From NCBI RefSeq assembly GCF_900102675.1, contig NZ_FMYX01000010.1, positions 157,886-221,885 of the forward strand: a stretch of 64,000 bases of DNA, given 5' to 3'. The notes under the pieces are model-generated. The model saw only the letters and a list, made by a program, of their open reading frames with translations. It did not search any database and was not told where the DNA came from. The position numbers and the translations under genes were made by a program. The stretch is from Pseudomonas guariconensis (lineage in GTDB: Bacteria; Pseudomonadota; Gammaproteobacteria; Pseudomonadales; Pseudomonadaceae). Of the stretch, positions 26,801 through 36,439 are shown piece by piece (within the stretch, counting starts at the first letter, position 1; the number at the start of each line of letters is the position of its first letter).

Positions 26801-27377
26801 GCGCCAGGTTCTCCTGGGTACGACGAATGCGGCTCTCGGTTTCGCGGCGACGCTCCTTGTATTTGGAGATGCCTGCGGCTTCTTCGATGAAATTACGCAG
26901 CTCCTCTGGCTTGGCCTCGATGAGCTTGGAGATCATCCCTTGCTCGATGATCGAGTAGCTGCGCGGCCCGAGGCCGGTGCCGAGGAAGATGTCCGTGATA
27001 TCACGCCGCCGGCATTTGGTGCCGTTCAGGTAATAGGTGTTTTGCCCGTCGCGGGTGACCTTGCGGCGGATGGAAATCTCGGCGTAGGCGGCGTACTCGC
27101 CCAGCAACGTAGTCTCGCTGTTGTCGAACACCAGCTCGATGCTGGCCTGGCTCACCGGCTTGCGGCCGGATGAGCCATTGAAGATCACGTCGGTCATCGA
27201 CTCGCCGCGTAGGTTCTTGGCCGAGCTTTCGCCCATCACCCAGCGCACCGCATCGATGATGTTGGATTTCCCGCAGCCATTGGGACCTACCACGGCGGCC
27301 ATGTTGCTGGGGAAATTGACCGTGGTCGGATCGACGAACGACTTGAACCCAGCCAATCGAATGCACTTCAGGCGCAT
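23889..27377 (-). CDS. smc: Chromosome segregation protein SMC
   Basis: Condensin ATPase of 1162 residues. The N-terminal head carries Walker A GPNGCGKSN near residues 32-40. Two very long coiled coils, rich in Gln, Glu, Leu and Arg, flank a hinge near residues 510-670. The C-terminal head has the signature LLSGGEKALTALALVFAIF and Walker B DEVDAPLDDAN. It works with ScpA and ScpB, both coded about 14 kb to the right. Its start lies only three bases after the gntR-type gene, so it is read from that gene's transcript. Confidence 0.97.
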   Translation of the reverse strand: MRLKCIRLAGFKSFVDPTTVNFPSNMAAVVGPNGCGKSNIIDAVRWVMGESSAKNLRGESMTDVIFNGSSGRKPVSQASIELVFDNSETTLLGEYAAYAEISIRRKVTRDGQNTYYLNGTKCRRRDITDIFLGTGLGPRSYSIIEQGMISKLIEAKPEELRNFIEEAAGISKYKERRRETESRIRRTQENLARLTDLREELERQLERLHRQAQAAEKYREYKAQERQLKARLSALRWRELDERVRQREAVIGDQEVAFEALVAEQRNADASIERLRDGHHELSERFNQVQGRFYSVAGDIARVEQSIQHGQQRLRQLQDDLKEAERTRLETESHLGHDRTLLATLGEELAMLEPEQELTLASAEEATATLEEAELGMHAWQEQWDSFNTQSAEPRRQAEVQQSRLQQLEAGLERLAERQRKLEEEREQLAAEPEDAALFELTEQVASSELELETLQMSEQQVLEQLDAVREQLQQSTETHQQSQGELQRLGGRLASLEALQQAALEPGAGASDWLRGQGLEHKPRLAEGLRVEPGWELAVETVLGADLQAVLVEDFASLDFTALEQGELRLLLASTQGARLPGSLLDKVEGRTDLAPWLGQVRPVESLEQALALRAGLTEGQSLVSRDGYWIGRHFLRISRGGESQGGVLARGQEIERLGHEQLELQSRLEQLEQHLQDLRGQQRDLEAQREQLRRRSQDENRQLGELKARLSAGRARAEQVQLRCRRLQEELAELQEQRAMEHEQLGEARLLLQEALERMAQDTEQREQLMARRDTLREGLDRIRQEARQHKDHAHQLAVRLGSLRAQHDSTRQALERLELQAARLSERQEQLSLNLEEGEAPLEEQRLKLEELLERRMSVDEEMRQARLHMDEADRELRDAERRRTQAEQQAQLLRGQLEQSRLESQGLDVRRKTLQEQLLADGYDLQGVLATLEPEASEQGTEQELEQLDGRIQRLGAINLAAIEEYQQQSERKRYLDAQDADLVEALETLESVIRKIDKETRNRFKDTFDQINAGLQALFPKVFGGGSAYLELTGEDLLDTGVTIMARPPGKKNSTIHLLSGGEKALTALALVFAIFKLNPAPFCMLDEVDAPLDDANVGRYARLVKEMSESVQFIYITHNKIAMEMADQLMGVTMHEPGCSRLVAVDVEEALAMVDA

Positions 27378-27380
27378 CGA

Positions 27381-28040
27381 TCAGACCTGCGCCAGGGCCG
27401 CCAACACCAGCTCGCAACTGCGCTGGCTGTAGGCGACCAAGACCTCGCGGATACGTGCCTGGTCGCGGGCGACCACGGCTTCGAGCAGGCGAGCGAACAG
27501 TTCGAGGTAGTCGACCATGTTGGCCTGGCGCTGGTCCAGGGCCAGGTAATAGGCGCGGCTCATAGCAGGCTGAAGGTTTTCGACGGTTTCCTGCAGATAG
27601 GGATTGTCGGCGAACGGATAGGCTGCGCGCATCACCGCGAAGCTCTCGGCGACGAAGGTCTCGATGTCCTGGTTGGCATGGGCCCGCTGCAAGCGCTGCT
27701 GGATCTCGAGGAACGGCTCCAGATCACGCTCATGGCGCCAGCTGCTGGCCACCGCGTTGCCCAGCAGAATGTAGAACTCGCCCATCAGAGTGCACAGGCT
27801 GCGCACGCCACGTTCGTCCAGTTCGGTGACGTGGGCGCCGCGGCGCGCCAGGATCGCCACCAAATGTCGGCGTTCGAGGATCAACAGCGCCTCGCGCACA
27901 GAGCCGCGGCTGACGTTGAGCGCCTGGGTGACCTTCAGTTCCTGGATCCGTTCGCCCGGCTTGAGTTCGCCGCGAATGATCCGTTCGGCCAGGTAATGGG
28001 CAATCTGCTCGGAGAGGCTGTCCGGCGCCTTGAACGTCAT
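27381..28040 (-). CDS. GntR family (FCD) transcriptional regulator
   Basis: Regulator of 219 residues with an N-terminal winged helix (residues 8-75, VSRGSVREALLILERRHLVAI) and a C-terminal FCD ligand-binding domain (about 85-210). An AAGGAAAACC site precedes the ATG. It is divergent from xdhA with two perfect dyads in the 269-base gap, so control of purine catabolism, perhaps by an intermediate of that pathway, is likely. It is also the first gene of the transcript carrying smc, with three bases between them. Confidence 0.9.
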   Translation of the reverse strand: MTFKAPDSLSEQIAHYLAERIIRGELKPGERIQELKVTQALNVSRGSVREALLILERRHLVAILARRGAHVTELDERGVRSLCTLMGEFYILLGNAVASSWRHERDLEPFLEIQQRLQRAHANQDIETFVAESFAVMRAAYPFADNPYLQETVENLQPAMSRAYYLALDQRQANMVDYLELFARLLEAVVARDQARIREVLVAYSQRSCELVLAALAQV

Positions 28041-28188
28041 GGTTTTCCTTCAGAATCTTGAACGGGGGCACAAGGAGGCGATTGTAGCCTACTTGCCCGG
28101 CCGTCGCGCAGGGGTTCGCTGCGCTTTAATTCGACCTGTGGACGTGCTGCGAAGCCGGCGCGTTCTATGCTTTGAATATGACGATCTT

Positions 28189-28201
28189 GTCCCGTCGGGA
28201 C
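28189..28201. promoter_or_regulatory. Dyad GTCCCG-T-CGGGAC upstream of xdhA
   Basis: A perfect six-base inverted repeat with one central base, in the region between gntR and xdhA. It may be a second regulator site; no factor can be assigned. Confidence 0.45.
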
Positions 28202-28241
28202 GTGGCGCACGCAATTTCTTGACCTTTGAGTCAGAAATTTA

Positions 28242-28257
28242 TTGACCAAATGGTCAA
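28242..28257. promoter_or_regulatory. Candidate GntR operator at xdhA
   Basis: TTGACCA-AA-TGGTCAA is a perfect seven-base inverted repeat, 53 bases before the xdhA start. The TGGTC/GACCA half sites resemble those of many FCD-type GntR regulators. An imperfect copy (TTGACCTTTGAGTCAG) lies just upstream at 28219-28234. Confidence 0.75.
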
Positions 28258-28309
28258 GCGTGCTTAGAGTCCGACCGAACAACAATAAAACCATTGCGAG
28301 GCCTTCCCC

Positions 28310-29756
<1,447 letters not shown>

Positions 29757-29764
<8 letters not shown>

Positions 29765-32156
29765 CCATCACGTAGCCAAAAGCCAGGCCGAGATGGCCGA
29801 ACTGTTCAGCCAGGACCTGACCACCGGGGTCGGCCGCAGCATCAAGCATGACAGCGCCGACAAGCACGTCAGCGGCGAGGCGGTGTACATCGATGACCGC
29901 CTGGAATTCCCCAATCAGCTGCACGTCTATGCGCGTACAGCCGACCGCGCCCATGCGCGCATCCTGCGCATCGACACCACGCCGTGCTACGCCTTCGAAG
30001 GCGTACGCATCGCAATCACCCATGAAGACATCCCGGGCCTGAAGGACATCGGCCCAGTGGTCGCCGGCGACCCGCTGCTGGCCATCGACAAGGTCGAGTT
30101 CTTCGGTCAGCCAGTGCTTGCTGTCGCCGCCCGAGACCTGGACACCGCACGCCGCGCCGCCATGGCGGCGATCGTCGAGTACGAAGACCTCGAACCGGTG
30201 CTGGACGTGGTCGAGGCCCTGCGCAAAAAGCATTTCGTGCTGGACAGTCACACCCACCAGCGCGGCGACTCGGACAGCGCCCTGGCCACCGCCCCCCACC
30301 GCCTGCAAGGCACCCTGCACATCGGCGGCCAGGAGCACTTCTACCTGGAAACCCAGATTTCCTCGGTGATGCCCACCGAGGACGGCGGCATGATCGTCTT
30401 CTGCTCCACCCAGAACCCCACCGAAGTGCAGAAACTGGTGGCCGAGGTGCTGGACGTGCCGATGAACAAGATCGTCGTCGACATGCGCCGCATGGGCGGC
30501 GGCTTTGGCGGCAAGGAGACCCAGGCCGCCAGCCCGGCCTGCCTGTGCGCGGTGATCGCGCGCCTGACCGGTCAGCCGACCAAGATGCGCCTGCCGCGCG
30601 TCGAAGACATGATGATGACCGGCAAGCGTCACCCGTTCTACGTGGAGTACGACGTCGGCTTCGACGACACCGGCCGCCTGCACGGCATCAACCTGGATCT
30701 TGCCGGCAACTGCGGTTACTCGCCTGACCTGTCCGGCTCGATCGTCGACCGCGCCATGTTCCACTCCGACAACGCCTACTACCTGGGCGATGCCACCGTG
30801 CATGGTCACCGCTGCAAGACCAACACCGCATCCAATACCGCCTATCGCGGCTTCGGCGGGCCACAGGGCATGGTCGCCATCGAACAGGTGATGGACCATA
30901 TCGCCCGCCACCTGGCGCTCGACCCGCTGGCCGTGCGCAAGGCCAACTACTACGGCAAGACCGAACGCAACGTCACCCACTACTACCAGACCGTCGAGCA
31001 CAACATGCTCGAGGAGATGACCGCCGAACTCGAGGCCAGTGCCGACTACGCCGAGCGCCGCGAGTCGATTCGTCGCTTCAACGAGCACAGCCCGGTGCTC
31101 AAAAAAGGCCTGGCACTGACCCCGGTGAAGTTCGGAATTTCCTTCACCGCGACCTTCCTCAACCAAGCCGGCGCGCTGATCCACATCTACACCGACGGCA
31201 GCATCCACCTGAACCACGGCGGCACCGAGATGGGCCAGGGCCTGAACACCAAGGTCGCACAGGTGGTGGCGCAGGTGTTCCAGGTCGATTTCGAACGCAT
31301 CCAGATCACCGCCACCAACACCGATAAGGTACCCAACACGTCGCCGACCGCCGCCTCCAGTGGCGCGGACCTCAACGGCAAGGCCGCGCAGAACGCCGCT
31401 GAAATCCTCAAGAAGCGCCTGACCGAGTTCGCCGCGCGGCATTACAAGGTCACCGAAGAGGATGTGGAGTTCCGCAACGGCCACGTGCGGGTGCGCGACC
31501 AGATCGTCAGTTTCGAGCAGTTGGTGCAACAGGCCTACTTCGCCCAAGTATCACTGTCGAGCACCGGTTTTTATCGCACGCCGAAGATCTACTACGACCG
31601 CGACCAGGCCCGCGGCCGCCCGTTCTACTACTTCGCGTTCGGCGCTGCTTGTGTCGAGGTGGTCGTCGATACCCTGACCGGCGAATACAAGATGCTGCGG
31701 GCCGACATCCTGCACGACGTTGGCGCCTCGCTGAACCCAGCCATCGACATCGGTCAGGTCGAAGGTGGCTTCATCCAGGGCATGGGCTGGCTGACCACCG
31801 AAGAGCTGGTGTGGAACGCCAAGGGCAAGTTGATGACCAATGGCCCAGCGAGCTACAAGATCCCGGCAGTGGCGGACATGCCGCTGGACCTGCGCGTGAA
31901 GCTGGTGGAAAACCGCAAGAACCCGGAGGACACGGTGTTCCATTCCAAGGCCGTGGGCGAGCCGCCGTTCATGCTCGGCATCGCCGCCTGGTGCGCCATC
32001 AAGGATGCCGTGGCGAGCATCGCCGACTACCGCGTGCAACCGCAGATCGATGCACCGGCGACGCCTGAGCGGGTGCTGTGGGGCTGCGAGCAGATGCGCA
32101 AGGCGGTAGCCGCCGAGCAGCCCGCCGAGCAGGAACTGGAAACCGTGACTCACTGA
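29757..32156 (+). CDS. xdhB: Xanthine dehydrogenase molybdenum-binding subunit XdhB
   Basis: Molybdopterin subunit of 799 residues that holds the substrate site. Visible motifs are the Moco-binding GGGFGGKE, the substrate-pocket RGFGGPQ, GTEMGQGLNTK, and the C-terminal GMGWLTTEEL and VGEPPFMLG. The last contains the glutamate expected for base catalysis in this family. It is translationally coupled to xdhA and followed by a 74-base gap with a hairpin before xdhC. Confidence 0.97.
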
Positions 32157-32166
32157 CAACGCGAAT

Positions 32167-32200
32167 CCCTGTGTGAGCCGGTTCATCCGCTTCCACAGGG
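32167..32200. repeat. REP-like hairpin between xdhB and xdhC
   Basis: CCCTGTG and CACAGGG pair around GAGCCGGTTCATCCGC, which resembles the core of P. putida repetitive palindromic elements. It lies 10 bases after the xdhB stop and may stabilise or trim the mRNA between the genes. Confidence 0.55.
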
Positions 32201-32230
32201 GGCCGTGGCGCAACTTAGAGAGGCTGCATC

Positions 32231-33076
32231 ATGCACCAATGGATCAACGCCCTCGCCGACCACCAGGCCCGCGGTGAAGCTTGCGTTCTGGTGACCATCA
32301 TCGAGGAGCGCGGCTCGACGCCACGCAACGCCGGCTCGAAGATGGTGGTCAGTGCCGCGGGTCTGTTCGACACCATCGGCGGCGGACATCTGGAATACAA
32401 GGCGCTGCACATCGCCCGGCAGATGCTCGCGGAGCAGCGCACCACCCCGCATCTGGAGCGCTTCAGCCTGGGCGCGAGCCTCGGCCAATGCTGCGGCGGC
32501 GTCACGGTGCTGCTGTTCGAACCGATGGCCGCAGTGCAGGCGCAGATCGCAGTGTTCGGCGCGGGCCATGTCGGCCGTGCTCTGGTACCCTTGCTCGCCG
32601 CGCTGCCCTGCCGGGTACGCTGGATCGATTCGCGCGAGCATGAGTTTCCCGAGGTCATCCCCAATGGCGTGACCAAGGTCGTCAGCGAGGAACCGGTCGA
32701 CGAAGTCGCCGAGCTGCCAGCGGGCAGCTATTGCATCGTCATGACCCATAATCACCAGCTCGACCTGGAACTGACCGCCGCCATCCTCAAGCGCAATGAT
32801 TTCACCTGGTTCGGCCTGATCGGCTCGAAGACCAAACGGGTCAAGTTCGAGCACCGCCTGCGCGAACGCGGCTACGACGACGCCATCGTGGCGCGGATGC
32901 GTTGCCCTATGGGCCTGGCTGAGGTCAAAGGCAAGCTGCCGATCGAGATCGCCGTGTCCATCGCCGCGGAAATCATCGCCACCTACAACGCCTGCTTCGG
33001 CCAGCATGACGCTGCCGCCAATTCAGGCCCAATCGCCCAACTGCTGCCGCCCTCCCGGCGCAGCCAAGCCAATTGA
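32231..33076 (+). CDS. xdhC: Xanthine dehydrogenase accessory protein XdhC
   Basis: Chaperone of 281 residues that sulfurates and inserts the molybdenum cofactor into XdhB. It shows the N-terminal XdhC/CoxI domain (ACVLVTIIEERGSTPRNAGSKM), the Cys pair CCGG near residues 90-93, and a C-terminal Rossmann-like domain beginning VFGAGHVGRAL. It has a GAGG site before the ATG and lies 11 bases before guaD. Confidence 0.95.
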   Translation: MHQWINALADHQARGEACVLVTIIEERGSTPRNAGSKMVVSAAGLFDTIGGGHLEYKALHIARQMLAEQRTTPHLERFSLGASLGQCCGGVTVLLFEPMAAVQAQIAVFGAGHVGRALVPLLAALPCRVRWIDSREHEFPEVIPNGVTKVVSEEPVDEVAELPAGSYCIVMTHNHQLDLELTAAILKRNDFTWFGLIGSKTKRVKFEHRLRERGYDDAIVARMRCPMGLAEVKGKLPIEIAVSIAAEIIATYNACFGQHDAAANSGPIAQLLPPSRRSQAN

Positions 33077-33086
33077 CGAGACCGTT

Positions 33087-34391
33087 ATGAGCGCAACCCG
33101 CAAAGCCTACCGAGCCGCCATTTTGCACAGCATCGCCGACCCGGCCGAGGTGGGCCTCGACGCCTCCCATGAATATTACGAAGACGGCCTGCTGGTGGTC
33201 GAAGATGGCCGCATCAGTGCACTGGGTCACGCCAGCGACTTGCTGCCCAGGCTCGGCACCGACGTCGAAGTGATCCATCACCAGCACGCTCTGATCACTC
33301 CAGGCTTCATCGATACCCATATTCATTTCCCACAGACCGGCATGATCGGCTCCTACGGCGAGCAGTTGCTGGACTGGCTGAACACCTACACCTTCCCTTG
33401 CGAAAAGCAGTTCGCCGACAAGGCCCATGCCGACCAGGTGGCCAAGATCTTCCTCAAGGAACTGCTGCGCAACGGCACCACCAGCGCGCTGGTGTTCGGC
33501 AGTGTCCATCCCGAGTCGGTCGATGCCTTGTTCGAAGAAGCCCAGCGTCTGGACCTGCGTCTGATCGCCGGCAAAGTGATGATGGATCGCAACGCCCCGG
33601 ACTACCTGACCGACACCGCCGAGTCCAGCTATGCCCAAAGCAAGGCGCTGATCGAGCGTTGGCACGGCAAGGGCCGACTGCACTATGCGGTGACCCCGCG
33701 TTTCGCACCCACCAGCACCCCCGAACAACTGGCTCTGGCCGGCCAGTTGCTCAAGGAGTACCCGGGTCTGTACATGCACACCCACCTGTCGGAGAACGTC
33801 AAGGAAATCGACTGGGTCAAGGCACTGTTCCCTGAGCGCAAGGGCTACCTGGACGTCTACGACCACTACGAACTGCTGGGCGAGCGCTCGGTGTTCGCCC
33901 ACGGCGTGCACCTGTGCGACGCAGAGTGCCAGCGCCTGGCCGACACCGGTTCGGCTGTGGCCTTCTGCCCCACCTCCAACCTGTTCCTGGGCAGCGGACT
34001 GTTCAACCTGCCTCAGGCCGAGCGCTTCAAGGTCAACGTGGGCCTGGGCACCGACGTGGGCGCAGGCACCAGCTTCTCGCTGCTCAACACCTTGAACGAG
34101 GCCTACAAGGTCATGCAGCTGCAGGGCGCGCGCCTGCACCCGTACAAGTCCCTATACCTGGCGACGCTCGGCGGTGCCCGCGCCCTGCGCCTGGACGACC
34201 GCATCGGCAGCCTGCGCCCAGGCAACGATGCCGACTTCGTGGTGCTCGACTACAAGGCCACCCCACTTCTGGACTACCGCATCCAGCAGTCCAACAGCAT
34301 CGAAGAAACCCTGTTCGTGCTCACCACCTTGGGCGACGACCGCACCGTGCGTGAAACCTACGCCGCCGGTCGCTGCGTGCACCAGCGCTAA
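33087..34391 (+). CDS. guaD: Guanine deaminase
   Basis: Amidohydrolase of 434 residues converting guanine to xanthine, the substrate of XdhAB. Metal ligands are visible in the expected order: HIH at 78-80, MHTHLSEN, FAHGVHL, and the aspartate in GLGTDVGAG. ATG at 33087 is chosen over a frame-extended start at 33006, because the family begins with this sequence and the longer start would overlap xdhC by 71 bases. Its last four bases overlap the 3' end of aqpZ on the other strand. Confidence 0.96.
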   Translation: MSATRKAYRAAILHSIADPAEVGLDASHEYYEDGLLVVEDGRISALGHASDLLPRLGTDVEVIHHQHALITPGFIDTHIHFPQTGMIGSYGEQLLDWLNTYTFPCEKQFADKAHADQVAKIFLKELLRNGTTSALVFGSVHPESVDALFEEAQRLDLRLIAGKVMMDRNAPDYLTDTAESSYAQSKALIERWHGKGRLHYAVTPRFAPTSTPEQLALAGQLLKEYPGLYMHTHLSENVKEIDWVKALFPERKGYLDVYDHYELLGERSVFAHGVHLCDAECQRLADTGSAVAFCPTSNLFLGSGLFNLPQAERFKVNVGLGTDVGAGTSFSLLNTLNEAYKVMQLQGARLHPYKSLYLATLGGARALRLDDRIGSLRPGNDADFVVLDYKATPLLDYRIQQSNSIEETLFVLTTLGDDRTVRETYAAGRCVHQR

Positions 34392-35086
34392 GGCTCCCGA
34401 GCCAGCCCTCGGTACAGCGCGCCGCCGATCGCCGCCCCGATCAGCGGCGCCACCCAGAACAACCACAACTGCTGCAACGCCCAGCCCCCGACGAACAGGG
34501 CTGGGCCGGTGCTGCGTGCGGGATTGACGGATGTGTTGGTCACCGGAATGGAAATCAGGTGAATCAGCGTCAACGCCAGGCCTATGGCGATGGGCGCCAA
34601 CCCCGCTGGCGCGCGCGTGTCGGTGGCGCCCATGATGATCACCAGGAACATCGCCGTCATCACCACCTCGCTGACAAAGCCCGCCGCCAGCGAGTATCCC
34701 CCCGGCGAATGATCGGCGTAGCCATTGGAGGCCAACCCCGATGACAATTCAAAGCCCGCCTTGCCACTGGCAATGAAGTAGATCACCGCTGCCGCCAGGA
34801 TCGCCCCGATCACTTGGGCAATCACGTAGGGCACGAACTCCTTGGCCGGAAACCGCCCGCCCACCACGAGCCCGAACGATACCGCAGGGTTGAGGTGGCA
34901 GCCGGAGATATGGCCGATGGCAAACGCCATGGTCAGTACAGTCAGGCCGAATGCGAAGGCGACACCGAGGATACCGATGCCGGTCGGAAAGCTTGCGGCC
35001 AGCACCGCACTGCCGCAACCGCCAAGGACCAACCAGAAAGTGCCGACCAGCTCGGCACCCATGCGCTTGCCCAGGGACATACTCAT
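34388..35086 (-). CDS. aqpZ: Aquaporin Z
   Basis: Water channel of 232 residues in the inner membrane. Six helices and the two NPA loops (NPAVSFG and NPARSTGPA) are visible, with the aquaporin-type Arg directly after the second NPA. The start at 35086 (MSMSLGKRMGAEL) has a GAGG site eight bases upstream; the longer frame to 35227 is rejected. A start two codons later is also possible. It is the odd gene in a purine block and is convergent with guaD. Confidence 0.94.
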   Translation of the reverse strand: MSMSLGKRMGAELVGTFWLVLGGCGSAVLAASFPTGIGILGVAFAFGLTVLTMAFAIGHISGCHLNPAVSFGLVVGGRFPAKEFVPYVIAQVIGAILAAAVIYFIASGKAGFELSSGLASNGYADHSPGGYSLAAGFVSEVVMTAMFLVIIMGATDTRAPAGLAPIAIGLALTLIHLISIPVTNTSVNPARSTGPALFVGGWALQQLWLFWVAPLIGAAIGGALYRGLAREP

Positions 35087-35252
35087 GAACCAATCCTCAA
35101 GTAGTGGAATGCACTGGATGCGCAAGCCCAACTGCTTGATGAAGGTTTGCAAAAAACAATCTAGCAGAGCCTTGGCCAAAGGCCAGCAGCCCTCGTACAC
35201 CGCATCAGCACTGGCTTTCCGCCCCATTAGCGATCATTGCGGGGCTGAAATG

Positions 35253-35289
35253 AAAAACGCCACCGCTCCGAGTGGGGAGCGATGGCGTT
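35253..35289 (-). terminator. Terminator of the second gntR-type gene
   Basis: On the minus strand AACGCCATCGCTCC pairs with GGAGCGGTGGCGTT around a short loop and is followed by a T-run. It lies about 35 bases after the regulator stop and insulates aqpZ from it. Confidence 0.88.
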
Positions 35290-35324
35290 GGTAGCTACGG
35301 TCTGCCCGTAGACCGGGCAAACGA

Positions 35325-36080
35325 TCAACCTTTGACTGGCACCTTCGGCTTTTTCAGCAAATGCGAGAACACAGCATGCAGGTCGTCGGAGGCGCCCTCC
35401 TCGTCCAGGTTCAGTTTGGTGTCGATGTGATCCATGTGATGCATCATCAGATTCACTGCCAGCTCCGCGTCACGGGCCTCGATGGCATCGATCAGTTGCA
35501 TGTGCTCGTCGTAGGAGCAGTGCGAACGGTTGCCGCTTTCGTACTGTGCGATGATCAGCGAAGTTTGCGAAACCAGGCTGCGCTGGAAACTGATCAGGGG
35601 GGCATTGCCAGCGGCTTCGGCCAGTTTGAGGTGGAACTCGCCGGAAAGGCGGATACCCGCGCCCCGGTCGCCACGAGAGAAGCTGTCGCGCTCCTCGCGT
35701 ACCATCTGGCGCAGTTCGTTCAGTTGCTCGATCGTGGCGTGCTGCACGGCAAGCTCGGTGATCGCGCGCTCGACCATGCGCCGAGAGAAGAACACCTGGC
35801 GCGCCTCTTCCACCGTGGGGCTCGCCACCACTGCACCGCGATTGGGCCGCAGTAGCACCACGCTTTCGTGAGCCAGGCGCGACAAGGCACGACGGATGAT
35901 GGTGCGGCTGACGCCGAAGATCTCGCCCAGCGCTTCCTCGCTCAACTTGGTGCCCGGTGCCAGACGCTGCTCGAGGATCGCCTCGAAAATATGCGCATAG
36001 ACGATGTCGTCCTGGGTACCGCTGCGGCCGGCCTTGCCATTGCGCGCAGGTTTCTTCAGAGGTTGCAGCTGTTCGTTCAT
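35325..36080 (-). CDS. GntR family (FCD) transcriptional regulator
   Basis: Regulator of 251 residues. A basic N-terminal tail (residues 1-22) precedes the winged helix (about 25-95, EALGEIFGVSRTIIRRALSRLAHESVVLL) and an FCD domain (about 100-235). It is divergent from the purine permease gene, with two identical TTGTACACA sites in the 359-base gap. Control of the permease, possibly with the xdh-guaD genes, is inference. It differs clearly in sequence from the GntR protein at 27381-28040. Confidence 0.9.
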   Translation of the reverse strand: MNEQLQPLKKPARNGKAGRSGTQDDIVYAHIFEAILEQRLAPGTKLSEEALGEIFGVSRTIIRRALSRLAHESVVLLRPNRGAVVASPTVEEARQVFFSRRMVERAITELAVQHATIEQLNELRQMVREERDSFSRGDRGAGIRLSGEFHLKLAEAAGNAPLISFQRSLVSQTSLIIAQYESGNRSHCSYDEHMQLIDAIEARDAELAVNLMMHHMDHIDTKLNLDEEGASDDLHAVFSHLLKKPKVPVKG

Positions 36081-36188
36081 GGGTTCTCGAGCACGAGGAT
36101 CCGCCAGTCGGGACCTTGACTGTAATACCTGTCAGAGGGTGGCTGGCAAGTCCTGGATAGAAAATAAAGGGACCAAGGTATCGGTCTA

Positions 36189-36197
36189 TTGTACACA
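36189..36197 (+). promoter_or_regulatory. TTGTACACA site 1
   Basis: First copy of a nine-base word with a TGTACA palindromic core, 109 bases from the regulator start. TGTACA-type cores are common in GntR operators. Confidence 0.55.
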
Positions 36198-36286
36198 GGC
36201 CATTCGATTTCTGCAGGTGGCCTTTTCCCATATAGCCACTACGCGACAGATCGCGCACACAAAAAATAAAACATTATTTGCATTAT

Positions 36287-36295
36287 TTGTACACA
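36287..36295 (+). promoter_or_regulatory. TTGTACACA site 2
   Basis: Second identical copy, 98 bases from the first in the same orientation, about 145 bases before the permease start. The spacing is roughly nine helical turns and could allow looping. Confidence 0.55.
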
Positions 36296-36439
36296 ACAGC
36301 ATAATCCAGCGAGCAACTTTCTGACTCGAAAGTCAACAAATCGATCAGACGTCTGCCAATCCCCTCGCGGAACCGCCCAAGTGCATTGGCGCAGGACCAA
36401 GGTTCCGAAACAACAAGAAAGACTTGAGGAGTACTCGCT

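Larger units (their letters stand above)
36081..36439. promoter_or_regulatory. Divergent control region of gntR-type gene and purine permease
   Basis: A 359-base region with no convincing gene and clearly more A+T around 36240-36310 than its neighbours. It holds two copies of TTGTACACA and the start signals of both genes. I see no obvious -35/-10 pair. Confidence 0.7.

Noticed and set aside
35301..35320. Short hairpin TGCCCG-TAGAC-CGGGCA after the second GntR gene
   Set aside because: Only six pairs and no T-run; the strong terminator at 35253-35289 explains transcript ending.
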